A DNA stretch of 64,000 nucleotides, taken from Omphiscola glabra (Eukaryota > Mollusca > Gastropoda > Lymnaeidae). Both the position numbers and the translations under genes were made by a program. A model generated the notes under the pieces. That model made no database searches, was not told where the DNA came from, and was given only the letters and a program-made list of their open reading frames with translations. The stretch lies in the NCBI GenBank assembly GCA_964017045.1, contig OZ024810.1:13007342-13071341 (forward strand). Reading direction: 5' to 3'. This document shows positions 25,850 to 38,402 of this stretch, piece by piece; within the stretch, counting starts at the first letter, position 1, and the number at the start of each line of letters is the position of its first letter.

Positions 25850-27040
25850 ACACAGTAATTTAAGGCATAATAGAGTTCGTATCGCGAAAGGAAGCGCGGT
25901 AAAAAATCTTAGCCCGCCCAGGGTGGCACTAACAATAGGCGAGCCGCTAGGCGGTGTATCCATTTGCACCGAAATAGGCGATCAGAGCCAGATATCGTGT
26001 CAATTATACCGGGAAGTTGGGCCAAAATCGAAGGCACTAGTGGTTTTTCCGTAACCATAAATTTCAATATCAAGTTGTGTATTTTGGAGTATCCCTGAAT
26101 TCAATGCTTTTATTAGACTATTTTATTTGGGGGAGGGGAATTTTTCAAGCTTCCGGGGAGGGGGCATTATGGCACCCAGTGCCCTTCATAAACTAAATTC
26201 ACTCCGGTTTTAGCCCCCCCCCCCCCCCATGGTAATCATTCGACAAGAGCTCTTATTCCTTCACCGTAATATCTCATTGATCAATGTTGGCAAAGGGCTA
26301 GCAAAAAAATTGAGCAATCCGAAGACTCTCAAGCAAAAGTGGGGTCATGATTCTCCTTAACAAAAAATTGTGTTCTAATGTAGGGATGCCTTTTGGTGCA
26401 TACTTGAACACAGTGTTTCTTTCAGATAATTTGTGAAGGGGGCATTTTCAAACTTAAGTTTGGGAAGTGCCAAAAAAATTATTATAAAAACAGGGACACT
26501 TTTAACTCTTCTCTGGCCTAACATGAACTAAATTCATTACACTGTGGTGCCCTTGAGAGCATGATTTTTTGCCGATAGACATAGCCTGCATTCTAGCTCA
26601 GTCTCAACCCCTTATATATTTATACTCCTCCCAAATTTTTAAAATAAATTTAATATGCAAAAATGCTTTTTAGCACATACCTAAATTTAGTTTGCACTGT
26701 TCTACACTTAATCGGAAAGCAACGGGAGATATGATAGTTAAAAACTTAAGTGCTACTTAACCTCAGAGCCATCGTGTGTGTTGCAGACATTTTTATATTT
26801 GTCAACTTTGAATTCCTAATGTTTTCATTTGCGGTCACTCAACATACATGTAATCGATACATTTATAAATATTCTAATATCAACTAATAAATATTTTTTT
26901 AAAAAAAACATGATGAATGATGTCATCATACAATTCATACATTTTATAGGAAAACAGATTGCAGATGATTAATTAAAATTTAAAAAATAAAAAGTAGGCT
27001 ATTCACTTTTTTGTTCTCACTTTTTATGGGCCGCCCTGTA
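25850..27040. other. Gene-less, probably TE-derived DNA
   Basis: No supported exon. The text has poly-C and poly-G runs and a gcccagggtggcactaac block similar to the inside of the MITE at 38403. It is probably old transposon sequence, but I could not define ends. Confidence 0.35.
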
Positions 27041-27049
27041 AAAATCATT

Positions 27050-27350
27050 GCAAAAATATTAGTCACAACAGGAACGCGGAACGTCATTCCCATGCGTTCC
27101 TACAGGACTCAAGCCCTGCGCACAATAAAAATACCAGTACTACTTTTGTTATATCTTGCACATATTAAATATATTAAAACAAAAAGTTTCAACTGGAGTA
27201 TTACATTAATTTTACAAGTACTGGTTAGGCCAAAGAGAAAAAAGATTGGCAAAGACCAACGGTTTTGCTGCTCATATCGCTGCGGTGTACGCAGACCACA
27301 GCCAATAGTTTTCCTAGGTACACCGACGCGGTGTGCGTAGTGCCGACCTC
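27050..27350 (+). repeat. ~300-bp dispersed repeat, left copy
   Basis: This shares caggactcaagccctgcgca, attaattttacaagta, aaggttttgctgct-like text and a gcggtgtacgcag / aggtacaccg inverted motif with 30770-31085, in the same orientation. The 109-codon open frame here has no independent support. A shorter related segment lies at 29640-29740. Confidence 0.7.
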
Positions 27351-27384
27351 AAACTTTACTTGCTGTTAGACTGTCTTCTTACGT

Positions 27385-28730
27385 CAGGCTACCACATTTT
27401 GGGACATTTCCCAGGATCTTGGGAATTCATAACCCCCATTGCGATCTGGGGAATAATTTTGAAAAGCAGGCAAAACCTTGGGAAATATTAACCGGATGAA
27501 GATTTTTTTTACATATTATTTCAAAAAACGTAAACATATATGATAAAAATTAAAGTTACAATAAAGCAAAATAATTTTTAAAGAAACAAGTAGAAAAAGT
27601 AATTGTCTTAATTCTTTTCTGGTTTTAATTTTTCAAACCACTCATAAGTAAATAAGAAATCTTTTGAAATTAAATTTAATATGGTGAGGTATTAATTAAA
27701 AAGTTAATAATTAAAGAAATTAAATTTTATCCGTTTTTATATCGAAGATTTACAAATTACATCCAGGTGTTGAATGTTTATCAAATAGACCTTGTACACC
27801 ATATGCATAGAACAGTCTCAACAATAAATAAACTGATAATAAATCTTGAAATCTCGAAGGAAATCAATATAGACTATTAATATTATTATAGAATTGTGGG
27901 GGGGGGGGGGGGGGGGGGCGTTGGGGGGGGGGAGGTGCAGTGGCACAGATTTTTAAAAAAATCCAGCCTAATTTTCATGAATTTGAAAATATATTTGTGG
28001 ATTGACACACAGGTAATTAAAATATTAAAAGTATACATTATAGGATTATAAATTAAAAGTTCTCTTAAACTTAAACAGAATTTTATTTGAAAAAAATTAT
28101 TATAATTAATGTAAATTTACAAGAAAAAAATACTTATTGTTTTCATAATATTATCAATCCATTTTAACTTACAATTATTATTATTAAATTCTGCTTAATT
28201 GCCCTGCAAACCCCATTACTAATCAATAGACTTACAATAAGAAAAAATATTTTTTGATGAAGAACCTTTTGCCTTTGTATAAGTTATAAGGAATTATTAT
28301 GTGTTGATTAGCCTTGTGAGCTTTGTTTCCAAGTGACTTCTATTACACATGTATTGTAGATGATATTTTTACCAGAGAATTTGGAGGTACTATTAGTAGG
28401 CTATGCCTAACTCCAGTGGGTATTGAATTGGTATGTTGGATTATAAATTAATATACCTCGGTAAATATTTTTTTTGTAAAAACAAATTGTTTATTTATTT
28501 AATGTGATTAACTTTTTTTTTAAACGTCTTTAAAAATAAATTTCTGTCTGTTACTTTACCATGTGTTTCATGGGCATTAAGTCCAGCTATTATTGCATTA
28601 GTTACAAAGAAAACCCCTTTCTTTAAAAACAAAATCTAATAATAATAATATATTTAAATGATCTTGGGAAATCTTGGGGTATCCTTTGACCAAATCTTGG
28701 GAAATTTAAAAAAAGTGAGTGGCAGCCCTG
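27385..28730. mobile_element. 1.35-kb hAT-like TIR element, non-autonomous
   Basis: The left end CAGGCTACCACATTTTGGGA is imperfectly inverse to the right end, which runs ccaaatcttgggaaattt to agtggcagccctg. Flanks tcttacgt and tcttttgt match at 6 of 8 positions. A G-rich tract sits at 27898-27932. No transposase frame survives. The termini and 8-bp flanks suggest hAT; other TIR groups are possible. Confidence 0.5.
27897..27933. repeat. Long G tract
   Basis: A run of about 20 G, then cgtt, then about 10 more G. Similar tracts are at 8108-8123, 19338-19357 and 61137-61154. They could form G-quadruplexes, or reflect assembly difficulty. Confidence 0.8.
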
Positions 28731-29797
28731 TCTTTTGTTAGTAGTTATAATTGAAGTGTTCAAATTTGAAGGTAAAAATACCTACAGGGCTAATAGAAAA
28801 ACGCGACGATGATGGTTTAACAGAATGCTATCCCTTCGCTTTTATCTGGAAGAGTAAGGATTTAACTTTAATAAGCCATAGTAGTAAAAAAAAAAGGCTA
28901 ACATAAAAATTATTACAGTATTAATTTCTTAAAGATAGACAATAGCACCCACGTTTTTTACCATGGCCGCCAACTTGAACTTGATTGCCGTGACCCATAA
29001 AATTAAGAATAAAACGTTTAAAAATAAAGAAAAAATCTCCTAAATGTATGCCTAAGCCTAACCTGTACCCTAAATATATCCGTAAACCTAACCTGAACCC
29101 TAAAGACACTGTGCTATCTCTTCGCATTTGCAGTGGATGCTATCTCTTCGAATTAGCCTTAGCCACTTTAAGAGCCTTGCCTTAGGCTTAGGCCTATGTC
29201 GGCTATGTATGGCCTATGGCATATATAAAATAAGGCTAATTTGGAAAGATAGATAGCTACGTGAATTCATTTACATGTTTATTGCATAACCCTAGTTCCG
29301 ATAGGGTCAAAACCCTGGTTCCAATAAGTATAAGGTCAATAGTAAACGACGCGGTGCTATCTCTCCAAATTTACCTAAAATAATATTAATAATGATTATA
29401 GTTATAGTTTTAAAACTTGAAAAAGAATATGTGTGCAATTATTATTCAATATCAGTTCTTTATGACTGACGATGTATTTAAAGCATTTAAATTGGGTTTT
29501 AACTAATAAAACGTTAAATATTCAAATATTAAACGTTAGTTAGGGCAGGGGTATTTAAAATAGTTTAAGGCCCAAATCAATATTAATTAATAAATCAGCC
29601 AAATAGTAATGACAGTTAAAAAATTCGAAGTGGTTGCGTCCACCGCGGCGGTGTACCTAACAAAACTATGGACCTAGGCAACAAACACAGTGGCGGTGTA
29701 TCTAGCAAAACCATGGACCAATGCATGCATACACCGGGGCAAAAATTTACCATTCACCTGATTTTAAGATACAGCAGTTAGATTTGAACCTGTGTGG

Positions 29798-29872
29798 TCT
29801 TGTGGTAGAGTAGACGCTAAGTGACCTTATAGTTATAGTATGTGATTTACTAGATGGGGATTGAATTTAACT
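29798..29872 (+). other. tRNA-like promoter remnant
   Basis: TGGTAGAGTAGACG resembles an A box, and ggggattgaatttaac about 55 bp on resembles a degraded B box. I cannot fold a full cloverleaf from it. It is more likely a SINE head or decayed tRNA copy than a working tRNA gene. Confidence 0.25.
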
Positions 29873-30769
29873 TTTTTTTTCTTCTTCATTTTAATTAAAA
29901 GAATATTTTATATTTAATTTATTATGTTCATTTGCAACAGTAGTTTTATGGGAATTTTATAAACATTTTGTAGCAATTGAAATATTTTAAGTATATGTTG
30001 AATTTGAAAATAATAAGAAATGAGAAAACAAATAGAAAGTATGATATATAGGTCCATCCATTTACCACTATGAAAGGAGAAGGACGTTGTTGATTTTGGA
30101 TATTTTGCATACTCAGTTCATACTGCTGCGTAAAGCGGTTGTCGGAGGGCAGGTGCATATTTTTCCTTTCATGTGATGATAAATTGAAGCTAACCAGCTC
30201 CTTCTACTTCTACTGACATTATACCCAGTTCACTTGATATTTGGCTCCTCTACCTAATGTGCCACCGATCCAATGTCTTGTTGCTTGCTATAACAGTGAT
30301 GAAAGTTCACGTATGCCTAAGAAGTGCTGTGAAATTTCTCGCACATTTTAAAATAATTTTCTTCAAATTATTTTCCTGGATAGATGGATATTTTTGGATC
30401 TGAAAGTTTCTTGGACTGTTTAGAGGCTGAACTTTTTAACTCAAAACAAACTCAGTCATTTTAGTAAATTTACAGTGTGTAATTTCTTGACAGGACATTT
30501 TAGGACATCGGAGCGCAGTGAGCATGTTAACATAAACATGTAATGTAGCATGGAAATGAGCGCTAAATAAGTACTCTTTAAGCCAATTTTAACCTAAAAA
30601 TCTGTGCAATCAATAATATTTGTTGGGGGTTAGGATATAAAAAGCGTTTCACTTAAGAAGAGGCCAGATACGACCAATAAAATAATAAGAAATGCTTGCT
30701 CTTTACAAAAGTGTGGAACTTACCCAAATATCTTCCTCCCAACATTAAAAAAAAATGTATATACCATTT

Positions 30770-31085
30770 TTAAAAAAAAATTACAGTTACAGTTTTACAG
30801 CAACGTCGTTCCCTTGCGTTCATGCAGGACTCAAGCCCTGCGCACAATCAAAATATCAGTTCTACTTGTGTTTAATCTTGCAGGTATTAAATAATTTTTA
30901 AATAAATAGTTTTCAAGAGTTTAACATTAATTTTACAAGTACCGCATAGAGTTATACAGTTAAAGACTGGTAAAGACTAAGGTTTTGCTGCTTTTACCGC
31001 AGCGGTGTACGCAGGCCAAAGTCCATGGTTTTGCTAGGTACACCGCCCTAGGTACACCGCCGCGGTGTACATAGTGCCAGCCTAA
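30770..31085 (+). repeat. ~300-bp dispersed repeat, right copy
   Basis: Direct copy of 27050-27350, about 3.4 kb away, ending with two aggtacaccg and a cgcggtgtacatagtgcc motif. The pair could be LTRs of a gutted element or two independent insertions; no internal gag or pol remains. The zinc-finger gene begins 0.6 kb downstream. Confidence 0.6.
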
Positions 31086-31701
31086 AAATTTTTATATTAA
31101 TAATTATTAAATTTAGATAAAGCATTATTATTATAAAAGTAAAAGCCGAATTACTTGAGTTCACACACTTCATTATAAATACTATTAGCTTATAGATAAA
31201 TCCGGCCATCCATAGTATAGACTCCGTAATCCATAGTCCATACTAAATAAAGTCAAGCCATCTCATCACAGATTTTGACCCCATTACCCAATCTACCCTA
31301 ATGAAATATTATGTCTTTTACTTTGACTGTATCCAATGTTAATTAGATTTGATAAGTTGATTTCAATTTTATGTAGTAAATTTTTAAAAAATGCATTTCA
31401 TATTGATATTAATTTTTAAAAGAATTTTTTGTTACAAAGTGCAGGATTTAGGCGGTTTCTTTTTTCACAAAGATAAATTTTTGTTTTTCTAAATTCTAAG
31501 ATTAGTAGTAGGTGAAGGAACAGAAAAATAAATTTATTATAATTGAATCTGTTAAAAACCTGGGTGTGAAGTAATACTGTTTTGAATGTAAGAATATGCA
31601 TTACTATTGACAATAACTTCCAATAACCATAGCCAGTAAAACTGTTTTTATAATTATGTATCTTTTATTATTTGAATAATAATTATTTTTATATTTTTCA
31701 G

Positions 31702-32829
31702 ATGTTTTGAAGTTGTCAAGATTGCTAAGGGTATTTAAAAAATTTGTCTGCAACTCATTGACAGAAAAAATGCATGTATACAGATCTGATTTCAAAGCTA
31801 TCACAGTTTGTTTGTTTTAAGATCTTGACCATGGAGAAAGGTGATTTTATATTTAATCCCAACCAAATTATAAAGGAAGAAGATGGTATAGCAAAATCAG
31901 AGAATGGTACTGACTTTCATCAACGTCTAAAGAAAGAAATATATAATGATATTAACTTGGATGTTAACTCATTCGATACAAAAATGAAACTCGAAACAGG
32001 ATTTTGCAGAGATAAACCTTATAAATGTGACATTTATTTTACTACATTTGCTACTAAATCTGAACTAGCTACACATAGAAGAAGACATACAGGAGAGAAA
32101 CCCCATAAATGTGACATCTGTTCTATTTTATTTTGTACTAAATCTGAACTAGCTACACATACAAGAAGCCATACTGGAAAGAAACCCTTTAAATGTGACA
32201 TTTGTTCTGCTGCATTTGGTACTAAATCACATTTAAATTGCCACAAAAGAATACATACTGGAGAGAAACCCTATAAATGTGACATTTGTTCTATTTTATT
32301 TTGTACTAAATCTGAACTATCTACACATACAAAAAGACATACAAGTACAAGAGAGAAACCCCATAAATGTGACATTTGTTCTTCTGCATTTGTTTTTAAA
32401 TCTGAACTAGCTACACACACAAGAAGACATACAGGAGAAAAACCCTTTCAATGTGACATTTGTTCTGCTGCATTTGGTACTAAATCACATTTAAATTGTC
32501 ACAAAAGAAGACATACTGGAGAGAAACCCTATAAATGTGACATTTGTTCTGCTGCATTTTGTACTAAATCACATTTAAATTGCCACAAAAGAATTCATAC
32601 TGGAGAGAAACCTTTTAAATGTGACATTTGTTCTGCTGCATTTGGTACTAAATCACATTTAAATTGTCACAAAAGAATACATACTGGAGAGAAACCCTAT
32701 AAATGTGACATTTGTTCTGCTGCATTTTGTACTAAATCACATTTAAATTGCCACAAAAGAATTCATACTGGAGAGAAACCTTTTAAATGTGACATTTGTT
32801 CTATTTTATTTTGTACTAAATCTGACTAG
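31702..32829 (+). CDS. C2H2 zinc-finger protein, open N-terminal part
   Basis: The acceptor tatttttcag at 31692-31701 opens a 5' UTR exon. The chosen ATG is 31831 in a good context (gaccATGG), giving 332 residues; an in-frame ATG at 31774 has a poorer context. An acidic N-terminus of about 55 residues (FNPNQIIKEEDGIAKSEN) precedes a finger array. Finger 1 has lost its second Cys (CDIY). Eight good fingers follow with HTGEKP linkers (one HTSTREKP), then a tenth is cut by TAG after FCTKSD. Only two main helix types occur, TKSELATH and TKSHLNCH, and fingers 6-9 are near-copies. The known role of such arrays is nuclear, sequence-specific DNA binding. Decayed fingers follow directly, so this is either a truncated but working gene or a pseudogene. 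Confidence 0.75.
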
Positions 32830-33644
32830 ACATACAAGAAGACATACGTGAGAAAAACCTTTTAAATGTGACATTTGTTCTGCTGCATTTGGTACTAAAT
32901 CAAATTTAATTTGCCACAATAGAAGACATACTGGAGAAAAACCCTATAAATGTGACATTTGTTTTGCTGAATTTGGTACTAAATCACATTTAAATTGGCA
33001 CAAAAGAAGACATACTGGAGAGAAACCCTTTAAATGTGACATTTGTTCTATTTTATTTTGTACTAAATCTGAACTTTCTACACATATAAAAAGGCATAAT
33101 ACTAGAGAGAAACCCCATAAATGTGACATTTGTTCTACTGCATTTGTTTATAAATCTGAACTAGCTATACACACAAGAAGACATACAGGAGAGAAACCCT
33201 TTAAATGTGACATTTGTTCTATTTTATTTAATACTAAATTTGAACTAGCTACACACACAAGAAGACATACCGGAGAGAAACCTTTTAAATGTGACATTTG
33301 TTCTATGTTATATTATACTAAATCTGAACTAGCTAGACATAAAAGAATACATGCTGGAGAAAAAACCTTTCAAATGTGACATTTGTTCTGCTGCATTTGG
33401 TACTAAATCAAATTTGATTTGCCACAAAAGAAGACATACTGGAGAAAAACCCTATAAATGTGACATTTGTTCTGCTGCATTTAGTACTAAATCACTTTTA
33501 AATTGGCACAAAAGAAGACATACTGGAGAGAAACCCTTTAAATGTGATATTTGTTCTTCTGCATTTGCTTCTAAATCTGAACTAGCAAAGCAACACACAA
33601 AAGAAGACATACACATACATTATTATTATTATAAGTATAAGTAA
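32830..33644 (+). pseudogene. Decayed C-terminal zinc-finger array
   Basis: Fingers continue in two other frames. A 5-nt deletion in the gaactagctacacat segment ends the upstream frame. A TGA replaces the Gly codon of an HTGEKP linker at 32849-32851. Six fingers ([15 protein letters not shown] to [18 protein letters not shown]) then read on. An extra A near 33358-33364 shifts the frame again into three more fingers, the last damaged ([11 protein letters not shown]). Joined, the ancestral array had about 19 fingers. The damage is confined to this half, so selection on it was lost, or the assembly has errors here. Confidence 0.8.
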
Positions 33645-33649
33645 GTGTA

Positions 33650-34920
33650 GATGACTTTTATACCCATTTATCATTGATCCATATTTTATTATATTTTTTC
33701 TTTGAAATTGGAGCCTTACTTAGCCTTCCCCCCCCCCCCCATTCAAATACCATATTTATTTATTTACTTATCTTAATAATGCGTTAAAGATAAATTATAT
33801 AAAGATAGGCCTAAATCATCATTGGAGGTAACTGTGTTTTGTCTACTCTTCATAAATTCCTTCCCCTAAACCAGAGTTACAGATCTTGTTCTTTAAATTA
33901 AAATCTAATACATGTAGATGATATTAACTGTGTAAATAAATAAATCTAAAGAACATTTACATTATAAAAGTTAATCTTTTATGTTGTTATGTAGGTGAAG
34001 TGTTTTGAGTTGAGATGCCCTATCTATGGATAGAAATAACAATGGTCATGTGGGTCATCAATGATTGAAGATAGAAAATAATAATTTTTAAATTAAATTG
34101 TAGAATCCATATATCATAATATATATATATTGAAATTGAAACAAAACTAAATCCAGTATTGAAATATTTTGCCTATCATTTGATCCTTTCAATTTCTGTA
34201 AAATATTTTTTCAGTACTGTGCCGAGTAGCTTTTTTCTCTCCCATAAGACACATATTTATTAAAATAGAAATTAGTGTATTATGTGTAAATAGGGGTGTC
34301 ATCTAACTAGCAGACATTTACAATACATTTTTCAGGTTCTCATCAGAGATTATAGGTTTAAATAAATACCCCTGAAAATCCTTGAATCTTGGATAGCCCT
34401 AAGTTCACCTTTCAGGACAGAAACGACAGTGATTTTTTTTCTATTTGTATGACTGTGGTTTGAGCATGTAGATTTCCTTACATCAACATGTCAGTTTTCT
34501 CATTCTTAGCATTATTTATTTGTACTCATAAAATGACAAAAATCTATTTAAACAGGTTATACAAATTTAAAACTCAAATAAAACAAAAATCATCTGTGTT
34601 GATTCTCTTCTGTTGAATAAGTGGGGGCCTTATTTAAAAATTATTGATTTCTTTTTGTATGGCCTATTTGCTCTCTGTACTGGTAGTTAAATCATTTATC
34701 ATCTGAAATTGAAATAATCTTTTCAAAAGATTCTTTGCTGTAGCAAAAAGTTAATACCCAGTAGATACGTTTTATGAGAATGACATCAATTTAACAAAAC
34801 AAACTTCCCCAAAAAATAATTTGTCAATATCATAGAAAACGATCTTACCAGTTTCAGGATGCTGCTGGAATTACAATACCTACCAAGGCCAAGTTTCTGC
34901 TAATTGTTGTTTTATCATTC
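33650..34920. other. Zinc-finger 3' flank, no gene seen
   Basis: AT-rich sequence with a short C-run at 33730 and no supported exon. It may hold the 3' UTR of the zinc-finger gene. Confidence 0.4.
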
Positions 34921-34922
34921 AG

Positions 34923-35045
34923 ACAAATGGGTGGAGAACAAAAAGCTTAGGTTCAGTGCCACCAGACTAAACCAGGAAAGTAATCACTGCATGCTTAAAG
35001 AAAAATTGGCTGAAATATGCATGGGAAGTGGAACTTTTTCAAGAG
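34923..35045 (+). pseudogene. Exon-like fragment, unknown protein
   Basis: After a cattcag acceptor at 34922 an open frame of about 41 codons reads KWVENKKLRFSATRLNQE, then ends in LAEICMGSGTFSR before a possible gtgtgagc donor. The amino-acid mix is coding-like and unlike the flanking AT-rich DNA. I find no partner exon within reach and do not recognise the family. It may be a relic exon. Confidence 0.35.
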
Positions 35046-35871
35046 TGTGAGCTCAGTCACCCTTTTCCAATATGTAACAAAAATGAGATTACCTGTAATG
35101 TTATTTGCATCATTAAATATTTACATGTATTTGGTGTATTAATATTTTTTGAAAAAATTTAAAAATTATAGCCTTTAATATTAATTTATATTTATAACTT
35201 AATTAAGTGTTTCAGTTTAAGGGTAAATTTTGAATTATTCTCTAACCTTAAAAAAAATTAGGTACTGGTAAAAATTAAGTGTCAGAATTCAAAATTACCC
35301 TTGTAAAATCAATACCGGATTATTAATAGTAATAGAACTTGAATTTTCTCCAATGGAAACACTAGTTATTGTTACGGTAGTCATTGTGTCCTCTACTCAA
35401 GCTCGTGAAAAAGCAAAATTTTCAGTCTCATCAAAACATTGGTTGGTCATTGTCATTTAGTTGAGTTTGCTACACAATAATTTATCTCAATGAAATTGAA
35501 ATACCAAAAACCCAAATGCATGGTAAAAGCTACTCACTGTATATTTTTAGTTTTTTTTTGTTGTTGCAATAGTTTACTTAAAATTAAAAAGGTATTTGTT
35601 TGTTTAAAAGAGATTTTAAAAAAAATTTAATCATCTGAAATATGTTGGCCTTGACAACAGCAGACCTGGTTACCCTCAAACTCTTAAAATCGTACAATAT
35701 CATCAAAAAATCGTTCAATTCATTATCTTAATATTAAAAAATAAGCATACAGTATATATAATGTATGTAAGAGTAAAAAGGTCTGCAACAGTATCTCATC
35801 TGTACACATCAATGATACAATATTGTATAAATCACCTTACTTAAACTTGATAAATTACTTTCAATACAATT

Positions 35872-36665
35872 TTAAAAGCCCTTAATTCTCATGTTAAGAT
35901 CACATATTTGACAATTTAATTCAGAAATAACAGCTTTAATTCTTCTATTTCTTTCTTGTCCCTACGTGAAGATGCCTTCATGGTATGTAACTTTTTCTTT
36001 AAAAATTTAACAGTTACAGTTTGATTAGGAATTATTGTATTATCCCTGGCTAAATTCCTTTTCAATTTCCAAATCATTAATTTGAGCTTGCTAATTATTT
36101 AGTTCTTGCTTGTTAAGCCTTCTGATATGTATTTTAGTTTTACTTTTTCATTCACAATCTTGACCTCGTTTTGTCTTCTAACGTACTTAATTTGTGTTTT
36201 AAGCTTTTCAATTTTTTAAGACAAATATCTATTGGTTTTTCCTTTTTCTTGATAATGTTCGCATCAAGATTCATAGCGTGGTCCCAGAATCTCCTCTATT
36301 TCTACAGCTTCAGTATCTATTTTTATTTCTTTTGGCTTTAACATTATCATTGGTTTGAGATTCTCTGCTAAAAAGGTAACAATTTTTTCCCAATTTTCTT
36401 TCACTCTATTATTTTTAACCAATGTCATGTATTTTTTTTTTCAAGTTCAAAATCTTCAAACGTATTCCATCACTTTCCCAGGGAATTTGGTTCGGTAGAT
36501 TATTTAACTCAAACATTAAAGTATTAATAGTATTAAATAAAACTTTGTTGGGTTTTTTCCGTTGGCGAGAAACCGGTTGATGACATGGCCATGGGTGGGT
36601 GAATCAGTCATTACATCATACGTTTTCACCAGTTCATTGAGCTCAGCTCTTGCACTGGCGTCCAT
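35872..36665 (-). pseudogene. Frameshifted coiled-coil pseudogene, unknown family
   Basis: On the minus strand an ATG at 36665 in a good context (gaaaATGG) starts MDASARAELNELVKTYDV and continues to RFLANGKNP. Further reading needs frame changes: LMFELNNLPNQIPWES, then VKENWEKIVTFLAENLKP, then NLDANIIKKKEKPIDI, then KKLHTMKASSRRDKKEIE, ending LNCQICDLNMRIKG and TAA at 35874-35872. Residues are Lys/Glu/Leu-rich in the later parts, as in a coiled coil. At least four frameshifts show it is dead. There are no visible introns, so it may be a retrocopy or a mobile-element protein. I cannot name it. Confidence 0.55.
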
Positions 36666-37908
36666 TTTCGCTGTGAATATGATGGTTTCGGTAGACGTTA
36701 AACTCGATTTCAGTTTGAAAGAAAAATATGACCAGTTATATGATCACATTGTTAATATTAAATAAATAGCTCTTTACCAGGGGGTCCTTAACCCTGGGTG
36801 TGGGAAGACCCAGAAAATCGGCAGCATTTGCATTTTTTTATCAAGATATGTTTAAAAATCAAGATAGAGGTGCTGGAAATTGTTAAAATCAAGACGGGGT
36901 GTGGTACTGCAAAAACCCTAATAGCCCCTATTATGGAGTATAAATTATTACCTACCGGTATATATAATCCACTTCCAGTCACCACAAAAAAATTTTAATT
37001 AAAAAACAGAAAAATTGCAGGTCTATTCCATTTTAAAGTAATAAGAACATCAAATAAAATTTAAATTTTATTTATAATTTATAGTCATTTTATGTTCTGT
37101 AGGGAATTTGAAAATAACTGAAAAAAAAATAAAAATAAAATTGTTAATATGATTTGTTAAAAATCAAAGGTCCATACAATAAACTAACTACATGAAATAA
37201 ATCAGTGCTACTACTTAATTGATGGGATACTGAAAACTTCCTGAAAAGAATTCTAGAATTGTTATTAATAAATTATTAATAATAAATTATTATATTTATA
37301 AACTAACTAATGAACCATTTTTGTGTTTTCTGTTTTGACTATATTTGAATAATTTATTCATTTCAAGACGTTCACACGATCAAATTTTCCTTCAAGCATT
37401 TGATGCAATTCGTGTATGAAGCCTAGTCACAAATTTCAAATTACTATTTGATCGAATTCCCCCCAAAAAAGAAACCGCGCACAAAATAGTGCGTTCATAC
37501 AACAATTTGACGTGAAATTTGATGGTGTGAACTGACGCTTGATCAATAACAATCTTTAAACAAATCTTCAAGTTCAAACACTCGGTTCTTTCCTGAAAAT
37601 GTTTGGTACTGGCAATTTCAAAATCGTGGGATGCAGTTTGGCATTTACCTGATAATCATTTTCTCCTTCATCAAAAAAGTCATCCTGGGACTGGGATATT
37701 TCTGGGCAGCGTGAAAATATGACATACTTTCCCCGAATTCAATGGCACACCCCAGGGTATTGTTTTAACCCCAACTTAATTTCGCCCTGTACTGGCACAT
37801 TGATCATAGGAGGTAAAGCAGCAATCGAGGGATCCCAGAAGAATGTGAGTGAGTGAGTCTGGGGAGGGGGTAATTGTGCCCTTCCCCAGAAAATTAAAAA
37901 AAACAGGT

Positions 37909-37975
37909 TGTCTTATATAGCGCGGTACCACAGCCTAGGGCTGGGCTCACCGTGCTGTACAAAAAAATATTACGT
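37909..37975 (+). repeat. Dispersed repeat, tatatagcgcg family, copy 1
   Basis: The core ttgtcttatatagcgcg, cagcctagggctgggctcac and cgtgctgta is shared almost exactly with 52840-52905, same strand. It looks like the conserved end of a short interspersed element. Confidence 0.6.
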
Positions 37976-38402
37976 TTGGCGTACAAAAAGTGCAGAGTTT
38001 TAGTGGTATCAGCTTCCGGCTATCAGTTACTCGATACGTGCTTGATCACACCCCCCCCCCCAACCCAAAAAAGAAACAAAACAAAACAAGAACGTGTACA
38101 TTTTCCGTTTATCAATAAATTCCTACATCATTTCTAATCGTTGTCACGTGCCTTGTCGCACCGTATCTTTATTATTTTCTTCTCTTTTATCTATTTAGTT
38201 CATAGATTACTGTCCACAAAACCCTGACACCGGCAGCATTTTCAATTTACAGAACATTGAATATATATTTTTTTTAAAAATCTGTAACATCAAAGCTTTG
38301 ATTTTTAACCTCTCTCTAGCGTAGTGTCACATACACTTTTTGTTTTGCCTTCTCATCAATTAGTTGTACCATATTATTCATTTAACTAGGAGATAATGAT
38401 CA

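Noticed and set aside
27011..27340. 109-codon open frame
   Set aside because: It lies in a dispersed repeat whose second copy (30770-31085) does not keep the frame.
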